64,000 bases of DNA, taken from contig CM077116.1 of the NCBI GenBank assembly GCA_039619475.1, positions 382,936,760-383,000,759 on the forward strand. Direction: 5' to 3'. The position numbers and the translations under genes were made by a program. The DNA comes from Icerya purchasi (taxonomy: Eukaryota; Arthropoda; Insecta; Hemiptera; Monophlebidae). The notes beneath the pieces are model-generated. The model was not told the DNA's origin. It was given only the letters and a program-made list of their open reading frames with translations, and did no database searches. This document shows positions 1 through 14,500 of the stretch, in pieces (positions within the stretch are counted from its first letter, which is position 1; every line of letters starts with the position of its first letter).

Positions 1-2242
1 GAAAATTGCTGTGTGTTGATTTAGAATAAGGAAACACGGAAAATAAGAAGAAAAAGGAAGAAAACCTATTAAAAAATATTCAGTTATTTCATCGGGTATA
101 TTACAGCGGTCAAGACAAAATAAATCGGATAATGCGGTATTTAAATAACGCAGGGAAAGATTTATCTTTTCAAAAACGGTTTATTTACTCCAAACTGTTG
201 GATTAGTTTTTGCGAGTATCATATACAAACTTTTCGAAAAAGACTAAATAATTATTAATAGAATTGTTAATTTTATTCAGAAATATTTAACATAATGTAT
301 GAGTAATATATGAAATAATGATCCTTTCGCCTTTCATTCTTTTTAAGCGTTTACTCTGTTTTGTGGCGCAGATTGATTTATTACATTATTTTCCTATCAA
401 TATGCGTATTGTAGTTCATTTCCATTTTCCTCTTTTTGCTCCCTTTGTAAGTCAGAGAAATCACTTTTCGTGTCAGCAATATTGACGTGACGCCATATTT
501 ACACCGTTTACGTCGTTGTTTGATGTATACTCGAATATTACAGTTTTACAGTACATTTTAACATTTTTATCTTTATACTATTTCATGGTCGTTCTTTTGC
601 AAAATGAGTACTTACTTACTTATGGAGCTTAACTTTTTGCGAAATATTATTTTAAAAAACTTAGAAAATAGTAATTAAAAAAATACGAGTTCTGATTCCT
701 AAATACATGAAGTTACTAAAGAAATGTAGAGACCAGCATGAGTTCGAAGAAAGCTTGAGAAATCGATGAAAAGTCACCGGGAGTGTTAAATGCGTGTTTA
801 CGTGCTTGTTTGCGATTAGAATGCTTATCTTACCGTTCTAAAATTACCACTCAGGTTTTCGTCTTAAGGAACCGAATAAACTAAATTGTGAAGTAGTCTT
901 CTGTCGATCTAAATTCTTATTTTCTGCGATATCTAAAACGTTTGAGAAACTGCTCCTTACCACTAAAATTTCAGTTCACTGATTTGGTTTTCGAAATAAT
1001 GATTTCACTATCGGTCAAGCATCATTAAATAGCAGTGATAATCGAAAAAGTACAGAAGAAAGGAAAATACTATTTTCTGCAGTACTTATTATCACAAGTG
1101 TTCGACTGAGTCTGATACGAAGGTTTCCTTTTCGAGCTGAAGAAATTTCATACTGGACTGCCGATTCTTGAATCGTATCTATTGAATTGAAAAAATTCAG
1201 AACAGCCTATGAAAGCCTAAATTAGCATTTTTTCAAATACAAGCAGATATCCAACAATGTAGTAGCGCTTTCGTACCTGTCTTGTACCTGATGTATGCAT
1301 AAGATATTTTGACGACCGCAGATATTGTAACTTCTACATTTGCCGGTAATATAGCGTTTTTGAGGGTAAGTGATACTCAAGTTGGTATCGCTGTGAATTT
1401 TCAAAAAGCTCTTAACAAATTCACTAAATAATCATAAAACTGGAATATTAAGCTTAATTAGCTTAAATCGGTTCATGTAGCCTTATCGAGCAATAATTAT
1501 TCAATATTGTGTAAGTCCTTAATTGAGCTCAGATTCTGTGCAATTTGTCTGCATAATATTTCGGTACGCACATGCAAGAAATATACAGAATTCATCTCAA
1601 AAAGAAAACTGAATAAATAAAGTTCAAAATGCGTTAGCTATACCGGTTAATCGGTTGACGTTCGACGAATATTGCATACACCACGTCTATATAAACAGAT
1701 CATCAAATCTGTTCGGACTTATGGTATACAAATTTGTACATAAGTGTCTAGATTTTTTGCTACAAACGCGCCAAACTATCATTTTTCGAACCATTTTGGA
1801 AGTCTATCATTATAATACGAACGATGGTATCCTCATGGTTGTTAACATGAAGGCGATCAGTGATCTTATTAAAGACTTTATTATAATGTATAAGAAAAGC
1901 TTGCATTAATACATACATGTGGAAACGATTCAGCTAATCAATATTAAATTAGACACGGGACAGCTCAGACATCTTAAACTCCAGGATTTAATTTTGTAAA
2001 TAGATATATATGTATCAGAAGGTAATCAGTGGATTATGCTGTTACACGTATTTATGCTTAATTGTAACCAGCATCTAAATAGCTTTTGTTAATATTAATT
2101 GTTATTTAGTCGTCGTATTATTGGCCTCTTTATAAGGCTGTTAGGAAGAAAGAGAAATTGCTCCGTACGAATTAGAGATTTTTTATTGTATAATTATTAC
2201 CGGTAGCAAATAATTATGAATATAATTTATTTTATTATTCAG
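1..2242. other. Upstream intron (or intergenic) DNA
   Basis: AT-rich sequence ending in an acceptor (ttattattcag) at 2242. I looked for the neck and first coiled-coil coding blocks expected before the FHA domain and found none, so those exons lie left of the window. Open frames at 1655-1909 and elsewhere show no recognisable protein family. Confidence 0.6.
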
Positions 2243-2555
2243 ACTCCTCATCTGGTCAATTTAAATGAAGATCCGTTAATGTCCGAATGTTTAATATATT
2301 ATTTAAAAGAGGGCGAGACGCGTGTCGGATCCGGTAAAAGCGAAAAAATTCTAGATATTCAACTATGCGGATCTCATATTTTATCGGAACACTGTATATT
2401 TGAAAATAATGACGGTACTATCACGCTGACTTCGTTTCCTGGAGCAATATGTTATGTAAATGGTCGCGAAATTGCCTCCAAAGTTACATTAAATACCGGA
2501 TCACGAGTGATTTTAGGGAAAAATCACGTGTTCCGTTTTACACACCCGGAACAAG
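2243..2555 (+). CDS. unc-104: unc-104 exon 1 in window: FHA domain
   Basis: Window residues 1-104, phase 0 in, phase 1 out. It opens with the family signature [20 protein letters not shown], then [13 protein letters not shown] and YVNG, the usual FHA landmarks (Arg/Gly after the first strands, Ser-x-x-His turn, Asn-Gly loop), and closes with [13 protein letters not shown]. In kinesin-3 proteins the FHA domain packs near the coiled coil and influences dimerisation and autoinhibition. Acceptor ttattcag, donor CAAG/gtaat. Confidence 0.95.
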
Positions 2556-5500
2556 GTAATTATTTATCATCTCAGATCGTTTTTGTTTTCTTGGTATAAA
2601 TATATGTTGTATAAGTAAGCCGTGTATTTGAGTTTTCTTCAGTGTGTTTCAGTTAGTATAAACTTTAAACAAAAAGTCTTACGAAGTATCTTACATAATG
2701 GCTTCATTCCTCTGTGTAAAGGTTTTAACTTAAATTATGGTATCGGATGTGTACGTTTCGTCTTTCTCTAACAATTGTTCTTTTTATCTGTCTGTTCAAC
2801 CTAGTCTTCCTGTCAATCCGTGGTTCCCTTTATTTCCTTCGCTTTGTCGCTCTGTTGTTGTCTCTGTTATTCGCCTGCGCTCTTAAGCCATACTTTATTA
2901 TCTTCCTCTCGTTTTCGTTTTTCGTTCGTTTGCCTTCCCATATTGTCCTCTCCACTCATACGAAAAGCGTGTTTGTGATGCTGATTATATGTTTATTAAG
3001 TATTCATCTCTTTCTGCTGAGTGTTCTGATTTCTACCTCAGTTTGCTGTGACTTTGTCTTCCTACTCCATATTGCGTCTCTTATGCTCTATCTTTTCTCT
3101 CTCCATAGATTATTCCTATTATTTGTTCCTTCCCCCTAACAATCTATCAAGATATAATTGACTCTTTCTTTTTCTAATTGTTTTTTGGTAAAGGTCCCCG
3201 ATTGATAAGCCAAAAAAAAAAAAAAAAAAAAAAAAAAGTAGCTTCATAAATTTCACTGAAAAGAACTGGTTAGTGTTCACAGCTGTCTAAGTTTTTTTAG
3301 TTTTTGTTTTCTTTCGTAGATAATTAATGCTCCAATACAGCTCTTAAATCATCGTCATTTATCTTCTTAACAGATGAGTGATAATCCGTAATATATGGAA
3401 AGTTTGTTTGGAAGTTTTCTAGTCGCTTTGCCCTTTTCTCAAAGGTCTGTCGTAAAGACGGGTGGCCTTTCGAGATTTTGTAAATGATCTGTATACATTC
3501 TTTCTTCAGTACTGCGAAATTTTCGTAAAGCTTTTTATTTGTAATCCCTTTAGATATTTTCTAATCTCCTTCTTATTCCTAGAGCGCTCAGAGAGAGAAC
3601 CGAGAGTGGTTGCAGCACAGTTCGAAATTCGAGTATTTAGAGATTTTGACTGCTCGTAATATTTTAGTATATCATTCTTATGAGAATCTAGCACTTTTTA
3701 GACAAGAAGAAAAAAAAAACAATTTTTCACAATCATGGAGTGGTTTAACCCTTTATGCGTTCATAGTATATTTAACGCGACTAGTTTAACTGTATAGATA
3801 AAAGAGAAGATAATTACTTTTTTTCGCCTGTCGTCGTCATTTTAGCTTTCTTCAATGTTCAATATTAATATTAATTTACTTAGCATTTTTTTTCTATGCT
3901 ACGAAACCAAATTACATGTTAAAATTTACGTTACATTAATATTAATTTTCTTTTCTTTTGTTTTGATTTTAGCACGTATAAATAGGGAAAATATAAGAAA
4001 CAGCGCATGCCTCGAAGGTAATTTATTGATTTTTTTAAAATATTTTATTAAACAAATAAATTTTTCAAATTGTGCAGTGCGAATAATATGCGCATTTTAT
4101 TTTAAAATGAAAAATTTAGAATTTACATTTAATTATTTAAATTCTCCATCATAAATTAAAGTAATACACAATTGTTATAATAGTGTTATTTAAAATAGGA
4201 ATCATTGATTCAAAAATTCTTCCTGTATGAAAAAGTTGCATTATTTTAAAAATTTTAGAGTAAACAAAGAAAAACAACTAAAAATAGTTTATGGAAACTT
4301 TTGGAAACTATGTTTAAATGTAAAATTACAGATACTCCGAAGAATACATTCAACTGTTTGTGACCGACTAACCCCGATAATCTTTATATTACTTTGATTT
4401 AATCGAGTTCAGGCTAAAATAGAATATTTTGAAGGTTACAAACGTTACAAACGTATTAATTAAAATATAATTTTTTATATTATTTGTATTTGTTTTATTA
4501 TCAATTTACAAAAATAAAATAAAAAAAAAAAACACGCAATTTGTATGCAAAAAAAAAAAGAACTTTGAGTTTTTATTTTGGTGCATGCTTCCTCTAGTAA
4601 GGGTAAGTGTAGTTGTGGCAATGTAATAAAGGATATATATTTTTTTCAATCACCCTTATGTTTGTAAAAGTTGTCGCGATAACCGAGTGTAGCTGAAACA
4701 ATTGAACTATCACGTCGGATTCATGAGTTTGCAAACCAGCGGTGACGAATAAAAATGATTTTAAAGTAAATGGTAATAGTTGCACGGAAGCTAATGGCAA
4801 ACATCGATACTGTCATATTCATGCGGATATCGATGTACAGACGTATACATAATTGGGACTGCTTTTTTATCGCGATAATAAGCGATTACAATCAGTTTCA
4901 AGTGGAATCTTTCATACATATTCGTATGCATGTGAGGAATATTGTCATAAACATTATTTCTATATCGCTCTACAACAACAATGTACAAATAGAGGTAGTC
5001 GCGACGCTCAGAGTCGAGCGGTACGATTTAAAAAAGAATGTTTGTAAATTCCTTCTGTCCGAACAATAATGAGCATTCAATATATTGATTTTTCGTGTTA
5101 CAATTGACAATAAACCATTTTGTCATTTACCAGATAAAGACGTATCATCTGCCGTCACTCCAAATAATGGCGAAACAGTTGATTGGAATTTTGCCCAGAT
5201 CGAATTATTAGAAAAGCAAGGTATCGATTTAAAATTAGAAATGCAACAACGTCTTAACGCGCTAGAAACGCAGTTCAAAAAAGAAAAAGAAACTGCTGAT
5301 CAGATGTTCGAGGAACAACGCAAGGTGCGTTAAAATAGTTGAATAGATAATACTCGATTTTTTCATTTTGTATTATTATTATTACGTGTCATAACGACAA
5401 ATTGTTTATAACACCAATAAATATTCGCAATCTTATTGTAAATTTATCAGCGATGAAATCACAAGAATGTTTCAGAAAAGCGTAAAAATTATATCTATTC

Positions 5501-8500
5501 ATTCTGTGTAATTTCTGAATATTTAATTAGTAGTCAAAAAATTATATTTTTATAAAATTTTCAATTTTAATCAATTATTAAAGATATTATTCCGATCAGC
5601 GCATAGATAAATTACGTTATTCGTTCAGACCGGGATTTAAAGTTGCAAATATGTTTTTTCAATTTCAATTTCAATTTCAATTTATTTTAAGAAATATTTA
5701 CAATTTTCATAAGATATATAATTTACACCACATATGCGCATAGTTACGTTTCTATGTGGAATTATTTTTAAAAGCGACGATTTCAAAGCATCGACGTTTT
5801 TTTGTTTCTTTTTTTTTTAAAACCGTAGGTCATTTATTTTACCTTTAGATGATTTAATCATAGGAGTATGAGAGTATTGTTTCGGTTTTTCCCATTATTC
5901 ATAGTGCAGGATTTTACGGCAGACGGCTAAGCTCTGTGTGTATTGGTAGAACCTTTTCAAAAACCCACGTGTGAGTTTAAATTGCATTGCGGGTTATTTT
6001 CGTTTGTAACAGAAATAACATTTAGAAGAAGTAAATGTGTATCGCCAAGTGCGTCGGATGATCTCACAATTTGAAAAAAAATGAAGACCATCGTTTTCCT
6101 TTAAGTATGAAATAAAAGTATTAGTTCAAATAGTATTACGGTAAAAATTTCATAAACTTTAGAAATACGGTATCTTTATTCCGACAGTTCCTGCTGTGGA
6201 TAAGAGAAAGATATGGTTTCAGTACATAGATTGTTAAAAGGCATCGATAAGGGTGTAATATATTTCTTATAAGTTCGGCTCAGTTCGCTTCTGACTCTCG
6301 ATAACCATCTTCGACCGCAACCAGCTCCTTACGTCCATGCTCAGTGACACCGATAATGACCAGTAGGCAAGGCGATCATCTTGCCTAACATGACTCTTCA
6401 CATTTCAAAAAGTGGAAAAAATGAAAATGTAATACTTCGAATGCGGTTATGTAAATCCATTAATATATATGTAAATTGAAAATATAAAACATTCTCAGAA
6501 TGAGTCAAACTTAAATAGTAAGACGTGATCGTTTTGTAGGATTAAGATATTGTTAACAATGGGATTATCCTGATGAGGGAATTTGTACGTTAACATTTTT
6601 TATTGAATATGCGATATTTTATTGGTTGTATAATTTAATGCTGACTTAAAAGAAGTCTGTGATTGTCAATGCGACATGCATGAAATTTTTCATTGAACAA
6701 AATTTGTACTAACATATTAATAGAATTATATACCCTGTCGCGTGTTGTCGAATGAAATGTATTGATTAAAGTTATTTCATTATACAGAATTATGAAGCTC
6801 GTATTGATGCACTACAGAAGCAAGTTGAAGAACAAAGTATGACTATGTCAATGTATAGTTCGTACTCACCGGAAGATTTTCACAACGATGAAGATATATT
6901 CGGTTGGTTTTTTTTTTTTTCGTTTCTATTTAACACAAAATGTAAATTATATCTTGAATAATTTTGGAACTGAGATTTCTCAATGAATTATGAAAACTTT
7001 CCGAATAAATACTGAGTTTTTGTTTATAGTATTTTCGTTATTCTTATACAATTTTTGTGATGAAAATCTGAACTCGTCACAAACTTCGCTTTAAAAATAA
7101 CAACCTGTTATAATCACAGTTAATCCGCTGTTTGAAGTTTGTCCGTGGAGTGATCGCGATATGTACCTGGCGGCATGGTGTTATCGTAAATGGAAGTATC
7201 ATCAGTTTACTTCGTTAAGGGACGATCTGTGGGGCAATGCAATCTTTCTAAAAGAGGCTAATGCTATTTCAGTTGAACTAAAAAAGAAGGTAAATTAATC
7301 TATTCAGTTGAAGTTCCTAAAAACACCGTACATTTATATATGTGAAATGAGAACAGTTTCGTTTTCGAAATTAATTCCATTTTTAATTATTATACTATGT
7401 CGTATTTTCGTAATGAAATTTTTTCATTTTAATAATTAGGTTATGCTATTATTTTTATTTAATTAACGTATTAAATAGAGTAATACATTTCATAAAAGCG
7501 GAGAAAACTTAGTACTTTTTTTTTTAAGTAATGAACACATTTTTTCTAACAAAAAGATTTGTTGAAACTAGAGACTCACCATTTTTCCGTTTTAAATAAT
7601 TGCCAGAGTTGAAGACATTATTCGAATTTCAGTTTTAAAACGTTTATGATTCAAATTTCTAGTTGATATCCGAGTGAGGGTAACGTTATTTAATTTATTT
7701 TTATCAATTTCACTTAAAACGTTTTGTAATTAATTATATATATTCATGAGAATTTTTTTCCTATATTATATACATATATTTTTTATTTTACTTACTTTCC
7801 ATGCTCGCGTGTAATATTCTTATACTTAATCTTTTGAGTTTTTGTACGATTTTGTTTATTGACGTTTAATTTTTAATCGATGAACATGAGTTACGGAAAA
7901 AAAATTAATATATTAACCGGGTTTCGTCGTAACGTACTTTCATTAAACAATTGGGGCGTTTGCGGTAATTTTTAGGTTCAGTTCCAGTTCACCTTATTGA
8001 CTGATACATTATATTCGCCGTTACCGCCAGACTTTTTATCGACGATATTAGATGACGAGGTCGAAGACGGCGATAGGCCATATCGTAAAACTATTGTAGC
8101 GGTAGAAGTATTAGACACAAAAAATGGCGCCACTCACTATTGGACGTTGGAGAAGTTAAGGTACAAGAATCTGCATTTTTAATTCAATTTGTAGTTAGAA
8201 ATAGTTCAATAGTTAACGCGGAATATCTTTTATTTCTTCCTCCGTATTTTAATTAATTAATTTGAAAAAGTAAAAATAGTAATCATAATTACAAAGTAGA
8301 CAGGATCGAAAAGAAAACGGTATATTTTTATATTTATCGTAGACATCGTCTAGAGTTGATGAGAAGTGTTTATAACGAAGATGTAGAGGATACATCAGTC
8401 GCAGAATTAATCAAGCAAGATTTTCTTCAGTGTTTCGGACACAACACGCATCAAGCGTCATTTATTTCACACCTGCTACCGTCCAGGTGGGTTTTCTCCC

Positions 8501-11500
8501 TCTTTTAGAACTGACATCAAAACTGTTGCAGTAAAAAAATACATATAAATATCACTCGTTCAAAAACGAAAAATACTTGTAACATTTTAGTACGAAATTT
8601 GGATACTATAATTTTTTAATGTTGTAAAAAGAGACAAAATGAAAAGATATTTCGTTATTTTTTGAATGGTTTTAATAATAATGTATACACTAATAATTAC
8701 AATAAAGTAAATAGTTCTTGAACGAAATTGGACATTCCCTAAAATTGAGCCCAGCTAGATTCATTTTCCATTTGATCCTTTTAATGCATTTTTATTATTC
8801 AGTCGAATTGTATTTTCAATTGCGAATAGTGAGCATCATTGCAGTTTTTTGATATCGTAAGAACTTTCGATCTCTAGTTTATTGGAGGTTTTCGGTGTTT
8901 TGAATGGTATTAATAAAACGCAATTCGACTACGTACGTTAAAAAATGTACTAGTTCATTATAAATGGGTCGACTCCGAATTCTAACTCGAATTTAATATA
9001 ATCGATTTGTTTTTTGTCAAACGACGGATCTTTTATTGCAGTGTAAGCATAGCTGTCGATATCACTTTTCAGCAGACGTTGTCTGTTTCTATTACTTATC
9101 TACTTGGTATGCTATTGCTCACGGCAATTTTCTTATGCCCTTATCTATTAACGTCATCTGAAGGAGTGATATTTGAGGTCGTATTATCTGAATTTTGTTT
9201 TATAGTGAAACAACTACATTTTTTTTTTTTGTATTTGTTGGTTGTTTTTGATGCCGGAAGGATGTGTTGTTCACTAAAAAAAGAAAAAGAAAAAGGAAAC
9301 CAATCGTGTTGGATAGAATGCACATGTTATCGTGTTTGATAGAATGCTCATGTTATCGTGTTAGCGGTAAGCGGTATTTAAGACCCCCAACTTTATGCTA
9401 AGCTCGACAGTTGTTCGTATCACGATTTTGAAAATGAATTTTTTAACTACAAATAAAACTAAACATCAAATCTCTCGACTCTACAGTTGTGATAGAGTCG
9501 ACATACACAACGTTCGACTTCAGTCTAAATGAGTCGACTGAACTACATGATAAAGTCATTTATTTTTGGTTAAAATATAAATGTTCAATTTTATATTCTG
9601 TAAACAGTATGCCTACCTGTGTTTCATTTTGCTTTTAAGATTGGCCCACAAATGATAAATTACGATGCAAGTTTTTTGATTTTTCTACAAGAATATTCTT
9701 GTACATATCGTCATTTTAACTATAAATTTTGTGTAAACTTATTAGGTTACACTAACGAATTAATATACGCCAGTACGTAAATATTTGTTAATTCTAAATG
9801 CTGACTAGATTTGAATATTTTTATCTATACCGGTAGAATATATACCATGTAGAGTTACATACTATGTTATGAGTATGGGTAAATGGTCGGAATTTGGTCG
9901 TTTTATCAATAAAGATTTGTTTGAATTTGTGTAATATTTCCCGACGTTAATTTATTATAGTTCTTTCTGTATGCTTACATTTTTCTCTTGATTTAATTTT
10001 TTTTTTTTGGTGTAATTGCGATTGAATTCGTCATCGTAAAATCGATTTTAACTTTATATTTGGGATAATTTTTTGTGATGTTTGAGTGATGACCGGATAA
10101 AACGCTCTGACTGCTAATTCGGTAATCTCGAGTTCTTTTGACGATAGTAAATAAAAATTCAACTAAACAGAAATAATCTCCAAGGTCAAGTAGAGGTAAT
10201 GGAATATTCATGCGTACTGTCAAATGTATGTAGGTCGATGCGGAAACCCAGACTGTACTCTTGTACTGCAATAAGAAATAATTGAAACAGATCTGAAAAA
10301 TGGTCCGTCATGTCTGTGTCCTATATAGAATTGCTTTCTCAGTATCTACATAACAGGGAAATAGGGAATGAGTAGCGGCACGATGTGTTAGACTCGCTTT
10401 TACTCTGTGACTAAAACTCTGTATTAAACATTGGTCTTTCATATATCAATAAAAAATAATACTAAAAAAAAAATATGTTTTCTAAATAAAGTGATCAATT
10501 AACTCGCTTTGTTTCTTGAAGCGGTGCTTTCTAATTCATGTAGTTGCTAATTTTTTTCGTAACGAAAATGAATTTTAACAGATTTGAATTAAAACGAATA
10601 TGTTTTTGCAATATATGTATTTTATGAAATTTTATGTGTGACGGAAAGGTTTAAAAAACATGGCAAAAGTCTAGTTTACAGTAGTAGCATAAATAGTGGA
10701 AAAGATTATAATGTCTCATCTTTTCTTTACCTGGCCAGTTTAAGCCTTTCCAAATAGTGAACTCGGAGTGCTGAAAAAGTATTGCATAGGAAAAGGTATA
10801 CCCTAATCATTTTTTTCTTTTAATCAATAATCTTCTAGCCCCTACCACTACCACGGTTATCACAATGAAAGCTACCTAGGCTACTTTAAAGACGACCTGT
10901 CAGTCTGCCGTCCTGAATGTATTTCTTAAAGGTAAGGTGTGATATGATTTGCTGTTCAATATTTATACTAACAACGTGAAAGTGCTTGGGTGGACTACAT
11001 TAAAACTATAGAATTCGATCAGAATATAATGTACTGACGAATATTTTAATTCTCCACAGTATGGACACGTGTCAGAGTTATCCTTTGTAGTATGTAGTCA
11101 TGGCTTTTAGCTATGTGCCCTGTTTTTAGCCGATTGATAGTTGTGTATTCGGCACGTGGACTATTAATCGGCGGCCACCATGGTTCTATCATCATGGTTT
11201 TATTTGAGGTAAGAACGCAGTTTTGTATATTCATTCTTAGTTCCACTGCTCGGTCATTCTTTTTAGGTAGAAATGTGTCAAGCGTTATTGGATCTTGAGA
11301 TTTATTCGGCATCGGGGATAGCATAATAGAACGGGCTTTTAAATTTGTTCGCTCACTCCGTGGAATCCGAGTATGTGCAGCGATCCACAGAAACTCAACA
11401 TTTTAGCAATAGCAGTGTTTCTTGAATTTTTTGCCCGATTGATTCTTTTCTGTTATTCTTTTTTAAACTTTGTATCGCGATCAGAATATCTGTAATAATT

Positions 11501-14500
11501 AGTATTCTAATGCTGGACAGGCACCATCTAATCGTACCTCCACGAATACGAGTGCATCAATTTTGTACGCGCAAGCTGCTGGGAATAATTTGCTTGAACA
11601 AGGCTTAGATTTGCTCTTTATATCTGTTAATCATTTCAGCTCTTCCTCGGTGATGTTTTTGAGTTATTGTACTTTAATAGTGATATTTGTATTTACTGCG
11701 TACTGCTCTCACTGTGGGAACAGAGGCAGTCTATAAAATTCTGTAATGGTCACGGAATGGGAATATTGTATTTATAGAGCATTTTGTTTACCTTTGGGAG
11801 TAACTCATTAGGAAACGTAGGTATGAAGGGGTACACAACTGTGTTTTCTACTGACCACATTAATAAACTACGTATTAAAGAGCTACTGTGTTTTAGAGGT
11901 AGTGTCCCGGTTAATGAACACAAACTAAATAAAGGTAGAGTACGATGTGATACCAGGATTTTTTTTGTTTTTCTTTTTTTGGGCATGTCGGCTAAGGACG
12001 TTTACCCAATCCAAAGGTATAACAGCATTAAGGAAAATATAAGAAATGGAGCATATGAACGAAGCTAACAAAGGAATAACCGAGGGAGAGGGGGGATGCT
12101 GTGAGCGCTGTAAGGCGTAGGGAGGCAAATACTCAAAAGACCGGAATACAGTATCGCGCAAAAATGCGAAGAGCGAATTGGTTTTTCCCCTCTCCGGTAT
12201 TTTCTGATATACAAGTAAAGTCGGTGTATTTCAAGACGCATTTATAATCATAAAAAAATTAATTTTTAGTCTTCAATAAAATATTTCTTCTGTTTAAAAA
12301 AAAAGTAGTCGAGTTTGTTTAAGATAATTCGTTAATTTTTTTTCTTTCCAAATAATTAAGTACCAAATTTTTGATCTTAGTTTTAAATACATTTAAAAAA
12401 TCGTAATATTGTTTTGATGTCAGTTTTTTTCTTTTTTTTTCCCGCTTAATGTAATAAAAAATTTAGATAATTTTGTATTCGCTTTTAAAAAGGTTAAGCT
12501 TTGTTTCTTATGCTTCGCTTTTATTTATTTATTTTTTTTTTTGTTTCATGTTCGTATGTAGATGAGGGAGAACACCCATAATTTAAGAACTTATTTTTAT
12601 GTAAAAGTAATTTTAAACGCAACAGAAAACCTTCTTATATGAAAACTTCTTTGTTAAAACTGAAAAGCATATATCTATTACGCTTTGTCGGAAAAAACAA
12701 TAATGGAAAACGAATATTTATTGACTAATTTTGAAGTGTAGTTTCGGTATAAACTGAAAAGTTTTACTGTGTGCCATTTTGTAAACGTTTGTGCAGGTTT
12801 TTTCCCCTTTTTAAGTAACATTGAGCGAGTTTAGTAATTGTGAACATTTTCATTTTACTAGGATGTTAACTAAAAATTTAACTTCATTTCAGCTTTTCAA
12901 AGTAAACAATTTTTTTTAGTGCATTTACGGAAAATATTTAATTTTTTACATTAGAATATTATAATTTAACGTTATTTTAGGACACAGTTGTGCGACTTGA
13001 AACTCAAATTAAATTTTAATAATACTTTTGAAAGGTTAATTAAACGGACAAAAAACGCTTTTTTATTTCGATTATTACTTTTACTCACCGTATTAAATAC
13101 ACGCTTGTTAATGTTTTGGCTTGTTTTTAATAGGCTTAATTTTAGCATGTTTTTATATTTATACGTTTTCATTTTCGCCGAATAGAGAAGTATACCACAC
13201 GGTCCTTTCTGTACTCGGATGAATAAAGATACACGTCTTAGAATTCTTTTCGGCTTTATTTCGTTTAACACGTACGCTAATTAAATATCTAATCGAATAA
13301 CAATATTAACGTGTTTTCTGTGTGAGAAAAAAGTGGTAAACGATTTTTATATTGGCGAATGAAAGTTAATAATTCATAGCATTAATATTAGCGCGATGGA
13401 TGTGTATAAAAAAGAGAAGAGATAAGATTTCGGCTAAATAAAAATTATTTACAATTAAATTTTGGCTTACAGGTGATAGCTGCGGATTATAGATGATACA
13501 GTTTTAAAGCGTTATAAATGTTAACACGACAAATTATATTATTTATATTAGCAAGCAATCATAAAACATACTCATCACATATTTATAACGTTTTAGAGCT
13601 TAGCCTATTTTCAGCTAAAGAAAGAAGGAAGAAAAAGAAAAGAAAAAACTAAAAAACATAATCGAAACTACATATTCGCATGAATTTTAAAACACAACTG
13701 AGAATATACAGAAAGAATGTGTAAAAGTTTAATGATATAATATAAAAATATATAAACATACGAGAATTTTCTGTATCTAGGTAGCGCGATAGCCTAGTAG
13801 TTAAGGTGTTTGGTTACTAAACCAGAAGTCACGGGTTCGAGACTTGTCTCGTTCCGAATCCAAGACGCTCCCATGTTAACCCAGCCTGAAATAACACTAG
13901 AGAAATGTGGGAAAGTAAAGGCGTCCGAGAGAAAGGAACTATCCTTAACATTCTCAGATCCATTAGGCTTGGTATATTGTGAATTTGAACTTCACAATCC
14001 TCGGCACCCTGTTAAGGTTGTGGGACTTACTTTTTAAACCCAAGAACAAGGAACAGTGAAAAAGTAGAAATATAGAAACAATGGTAAGAAAATATAGTAG
14101 AAACATTAGTAAAAAAAAAGTCGTTAACTCGGGAATATTAATTTTATATAAAGTAGGTAATGATAACGAAAAAAAGCTGAGAATGATTAAAAAATAGTAA
14201 TAAAAAATAAAACCTAAAAATGATAGTGGCATTTAACAATAGAAATAGGAACGAGATATAAAAATTGAAACCATTTATATACCTGTCAAAAAAGAAAAGT
14301 GAAAATTAAAATTTAAAGCCTAGTGACGTTTCGTTTTTATTTGATTTTTACAGGTATATGAATGGTTTCAATATTTTTATCTCATTCACCGATCAAATAC
14401 CGGATATAAATAATCCGTTTTTTATTTTAAGTATAGAAATTTTAAAATTTCAATTACATTTTTCCTAGCGGCATTTGTAATTGCTCTTACTTTTCTTTTT

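Noticed and set aside
1655..1909. 84-codon open frame upstream of the FHA exon
   Set aside because: Not similar to kinesin neck or coiled coil, no family recognised, and length is expected by chance in such DNA.
2747..3139. 130-codon open frame rich in Leu/Phe that looks like a membrane protein
   Set aside because: The hydrophobicity comes from reading pyrimidine-rich LINE sequence in the wrong frame; another frame shows LINE tail motifs.
9007..9339. 110-codon open frame with hydrophobic segments
   Set aside because: No ATG-based context, family or splice support. It lies within the large intron and ends in the 26-bp tandem duplication.
13786..13860. A functional tRNA gene
   Set aside because: The box A and B spacing fits, but the stems do not form a proper cloverleaf and the sequence continues into a body shared by three other copies, so it is a SINE head.
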